Assembly (NCBI GenBank): GCA_018820395.1
Contig: JAHJOG010000089.1
Coordinates: forward strand, 1 to 46,146
Reading direction: 5' to 3'
Source: Gammaproteobacteria bacterium
Lineage (GTDB): Bacteria > Pseudomonadota > Gammaproteobacteria > Burkholderiales > Burkholderiaceae_C
Length of the DNA: 46,146 nt
Below are positions 43,313-46,146 of the stretch, one piece after another (the first letter of the stretch is position 1; each line of letters begins with the position of its first letter). The notes beneath the pieces were generated by a model that saw nothing but the letters and a program-made list of their open reading frames with translations, searched no databases and was not told the DNA's origin. Both the position numbers and the translations under genes were made by a program.

Positions 43313-46146
43313 GTGAATTCGACGGCCGATTCTGCACCCATCCGCACCGAGACCGACGCTCCCCAGCGCATCGTGAAGGTTCGGCGCGACTACAACAGTT
43401 GGGTGGCGAGCGAGACGCTCGAAGATTACGCGTTGCGCTACACGCCGCAGAGTTTTCGCCGGATGTCCGAATGGCGGGTGGCCAACACCGCCTTCGGTGC
43501 GGCGTCCTTTCTCATCCTCGAAGCCGTCGGCGCGACGCTGCTCGTGCAGTACGGATTCGCCAACGCCTTCTGGGCCATCCTGGTCACCGGGCTGATCATC
43601 TTCCTGGCCGGCCTGCCGATCAGCATCTATGCCGCGCGCTATGGCATCGACATGGACCTGCTCACGCGCGGCGCTGGCTTCGGCTACATCGGTTCGACGC
43701 TCACGTCACTCATCTACGCGTCGTTCACCTTCATCTTCTTCGCGCTCGAGGCTGCGGTGATGGCCTATGCGCTCGAGCTCGCCTTGGGCATTCCGCCCGC
43801 CTGGGGTTACCTGGTCTGCGCGCTGGTGGTCATTCCGCTCGTCACCCACGGCGTGTCCACCATCAGTCGTCTTCAGCTCTGGACGCAGCCGGTGTGGCTG
43901 CTGATGCTGGTCGTGCCCTTCGGCTACGTGCTGGCGCGCGACCCTGGTGCGTTCGTCGGCATCACGCACTACGGCGGCGCGAAGAATGGGCCGGCCGGCT
44001 TCCAGATGCACCAGTTCGGTGCCGCACTCACCGTCGGCATCGCCTTGATCACCCAGATGGGCGAGCAGGCCGACTATCTGCGCTTCATGCCCGTACGCAC
44101 CGCAGCCAACCGAACGCGTTGGTGGATCGGCGTGCTCGCCGGCGGCCCCGGGTGGGTGGTGCTCGGGGTGCTCAAGATGCTCGGCGGTGCGCTGCTGGCG
44201 TACCTGGCGATCCGGCACATGGTGCCGCCCGAGCGCGCGGTCGACCCGAACCAGATGTACCTCGCGGCGTACGAGTACGTATTCCCCAACTACGGCTGGG
44301 CCGTGGCTGCGACCGCGCTCTTCGTGGTCATCTCGCAGCTCAAGATCAACGTCACCAACGCCTATGCCGGTTCGCTCGCGTGGAGCAACTTCTTCTCGCG
44401 CGTCACGCACAGCCATCCCGGGCGCGTGGTGTGGGTGGTGTTCAACGCGCTGATCGCCTTCATGCTGATGGAGATGAACGTGTTCGAGGCATTGGGCGAC
44501 GTGCTGGGCCTCTACGCCAACATCGCCATCGCGTGGATGATGGCCGTGGTGGCCGACCTGGTCATCAACAAGCCGCTCGGCCTGTCGCCGCCAGGCATCG
44601 AGTTCAAGCGCGCGCACCTGTGGGACATCAACCCGGTGGGCGTGGGCGCGATGGCGCTGGCCTCGGCGCTGTCGATCGCGGCACATCTGGGCGCTTTCGG
44701 CGCGCTGGCGCAGTCGTTCTCGGCATTGATCGCGCTCGGCACCGCGTTGATCGTGTCGCCGCTGATCGCCTGGGCCACGCGGGGCAAGTACTACATCGCG
44801 CGCGGCTCGGACGACCATGGCGTCAAGCCCTTCACCCCGGCGTCGACCCGCTCCGCCGTGCGCTGGGCGCGGGTCGAATCCGAAGCAGGCCGCGATCACC
44901 ACCGGATCACTACGCAACGCTGCGTCATCTGCGAGCGCGACTACGAAGGCCCGGACATGGCGCATTGCCCTGCGTACCAGGGCGCCATCTGTTCGCTGTG
45001 CTGCACGCTCGACGCGCGCTGCGGCGACCTGTGCAAGCCGCAGGCGAGCCTGTCGGCGCAGTGGTCGGCCGCGTTGCGCTGGCTGCTGCCGCGGCGTGTC
45101 TGGCCGTATCTCGACACCGGGCTCGGCCACTTCCTGCTGCTGATGCTGATCGTGGTGCCGGTGCTCGCGGCCGTGTTCGGCGTGCTGTACCAGCAGGAGC
45201 TGCGCGGCATCGGCGAAGACGCGCTGAGTTCGCTGCAGCAGCCGTCGTCGCTGCGCTCGGGCTTTCTCAAGGCGTACATGGCGGTCCTGCTCATCGCCGG
45301 CATCGTCGCCTGGTGGCTGGTGCTGGCTCACCAGAGCCGCAAGGTCGCGCAGGAAGAATCCAATCGACAAACCCACCTGCTGGTGCGCGAGATCGAGCTG
45401 CACCGCGAGACCGACCGCGCGCTGCAGGCCGCCAAGCAGACCGCCGACCAGGCCAACCAGGCCAAGAGCCGCTACATCAGCGCCATCAGCCACGAGCTGC
45501 GCACGCCGCTCAACAGCATCCTGGGCTACGCGCAGCTGATGGGCGAAGACACGGCGGTGCCCCCACACCGCCAGCAGGCCGTCGCCGTCATCAAGCGCGG
45601 CGGCGAGCACCTGCTGTCGCTGATCGAAGGCACGCTCGACATCGCGCACATCGAGGCCGGCAAGCTCACGCTCCAGGCGCGGCCGATGCGCTTCGCCGAC
45701 GTCATGGGCGAGCTGGCCGACATGTTCGAGCTGCAGGCCGCCGAAAAGGGCCTGGCGTTTCGCTTCGAGCCCGCGGGCGACCTGCCGGACGTGGTGCGCG
45801 CTGATGAAAGACGGGTGCGCCAGATCGTCATCAACGTGCTGGGCAACGCCATCAAGTTCACGGCCAGTGGGCAGGTCACGCTCCGGCTGCGGCACGCGCG
45901 CGAGTTCGCGGTGATCGAAGTCGAGGACACCGGTCCGGGCATGTCGGCAGAGGAGCTGGACCACATCTTCGAGCCCTTCGAGCGCGGTGCCACGTCCAAC
46001 CGCTCGTCGCCCGGTGCGGGGCTCGGGCTCACGATCGCCAAGATGCTGGTCGACCTGATGGGCGGCGAGATGAGCGTGCAGAGCACGCCGGGTGTCGGCT
46101 CGGTGTTTCGCCTTCGGCTCTTTCTGCCGCACGTGCATGAGCCGCC
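43313..46146 (+). CDS. NCS1 permease-histidine kinase fusion sensor (partial, runs off the window)
   Basis: The frame starts at GTG 43313 (or GTG 43286) and stays open to the edge, at least 944 codons. Residues about 60-500 are a purine/cytosine/allantoin-type NCS1 permease (ANTAFGAASFLILEAVGATL, LLTRGAGFGYIGSTLTSLIY, SQLKINVTNAYAGSLAWSNF). About 532-575 is a cysteine-rich module (RCVICERDYEGPDMAHCPAY, ICSLCCTLDARCGDLCKP). Two more transmembrane helices follow, then a coiled coil, then HisKA with SAISHELRTPLNSILGYAQL and HATPase with INVLGNAIKFTASGQ, DTGPGMSAEEL and GAGLGLTIAKMLVD. It presumably senses, and possibly transports, a nucleobase, hydantoin or allantoin-like compound and signals by phosphotransfer. 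Divergence from ureA suggests control of urea-yielding nitrogen metabolism. Confidence 0.9.
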   Translation, partial: MNSTADSAPIRTETDAPQRIVKVRRDYNSWVASETLEDYALRYTPQSFRRMSEWRVANTAFGAASFLILEAVGATLLVQYGFANAFWAILVTGLIIFLAGLPISIYAARYGIDMDLLTRGAGFGYIGSTLTSLIYASFTFIFFALEAAVMAYALELALGIPPAWGYLVCALVVIPLVTHGVSTISRLQLWTQPVWLLMLVVPFGYVLARDPGAFVGITHYGGAKNGPAGFQMHQFGAALTVGIALITQMGEQADYLRFMPVRTAANRTRWWIGVLAGGPGWVVLGVLKMLGGALLAYLAIRHMVPPERAVDPNQMYLAAYEYVFPNYGWAVAATALFVVISQLKINVTNAYAGSLAWSNFFSRVTHSHPGRVVWVVFNALIAFMLMEMNVFEALGDVLGLYANIAIAWMMAVVADLVINKPLGLSPPGIEFKRAHLWDINPVGVGAMALASALSIAAHLGAFGALAQSFSALIALGTALIVSPLIAWATRGKYYIARGSDDHGVKPFTPASTRSAVRWARVESEAGRDHHRITTQRCVICERDYEGPDMAHCPAYQGAICSLCCTLDARCGDLCKPQASLSAQWSAALRWLLPRRVWPYLDTGLGHFLLLMLIVVPVLAAVFGVLYQQELRGIGEDALSSLQQPSSLRSGFLKAYMAVLLIAGIVAWWLVLAHQSRKVAQEESNRQTHLLVREIELHRETDRALQAAKQTADQANQAKSRYISAISHELRTPLNSILGYAQLMGEDTAVPPHRQQAVAVIKRGGEHLLSLIEGTLDIAHIEAGKLTLQARPMRFADVMGELADMFELQAAEKGLAFRFEPAGDLPDVVRADERRVRQIVINVLGNAIKFTASGQVTLRLRHAREFAVIEVEDTGPGMSAEELDHIFEPFERGATSNRSSPGAGLGLTIAKMLVDLMGGEMSVQSTPGVGSVFRLRLFLPHVHEP

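Noticed and set aside
42868-45804. A 978-codon plus-strand open frame overlapping the permease-kinase gene
   Set aside because: It lies in another frame of the NCS1-kinase gene, and its translation is Arg/Ala/His-rich with no domains, while the overlapping frame shows clear permease and kinase motifs.
43706-46138. An 810-codon minus-strand frame rich in His, Gln and Asp
   Set aside because: It is antisense to the permease-kinase gene. The His-rich look arises from reverse complement of frequent GTG and CTC codons; no start context or domain supports it.

Overview
The window looks like chromosomal DNA of a Burkholderiales bacterium, most likely Comamonadaceae close to Variovorax. The basis is high GC, dense ATGA-coupled operons, a TctC/Bug-type binding protein, TauABC-like transporters, AtuA (DUF1446) genes, CaiB/BaiF enzymes and a urease cluster of the A-J-B-C-E-F-G type. 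The genus is inferred. No rRNA, tRNA or CRISPR array was seen.

Layout. (1) <1-9624, minus strand: one long catabolic operon. It runs ABC importer (binding protein, ATPase, permease), CaiB/BaiF CoA-transferase, acrylyl-CoA-reductase-like MDR enzyme, acyl-CoA dehydrogenase, FAD oxidoreductase (frameshifted), fumarase/argininosuccinate-lyase-superfamily lyase, then a PrpD-like N-terminus that changes into TPR sequence at the window edge. A divergent methylacyl-CoA-racemase-like gene (9776-10849) shares with it a promoter region holding two identical 15-bp palindromes, probably operators of the adjacent IclR regulator. (2) 11779-16535: a GntR regulator and a four-gene TauABC-like transporter plus sphingosine-phosphate-lyase-like PLP enzyme operon. 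(3) 16583-19364, minus: AtuA, AtuA-related protein and TctC/Bug binding protein. (4) 19480-21542: NlpC/P60 lipoprotein and an orphan histidine kinase.

(5) 21878-26713: an accessory island that looks lower in GC. It holds an unrecognised 496-aa protein, a GH19 endolysin/chitinase without signal peptide, a membrane protein with a repeated module, and a solitary LuxR-type HTH protein. After these come a 10-bp tandem repeat, a small zinc-ribbon protein and a decayed IS66 transposase. This is the best candidate for an undescribed system. (6) 26714-36647: signalling genes. They comprise a CadC-like winged-helix/TPR regulator, a response regulator-LysM/FecR-CHASE2 histidine kinase operon, and a divergent operon of a BamE/OmpA-like lipoprotein, a response-regulator homologue lacking its phosphorylation site, and a DUF1266-like protein.

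(7) 36648-46146: two small genes, then the urease operon on the minus strand (ureA, ureJ, ureB, ureC, a GNAT gene, ureE, ureF, ureG) with no ureD in the window. Divergent from ureA is a large, edge-truncated gene fusing an NCS1 nucleobase/allantoin-type permease, a cysteine-rich module and a histidine kinase. It is an obvious candidate sensor for the nitrogen compounds whose breakdown yields urea.
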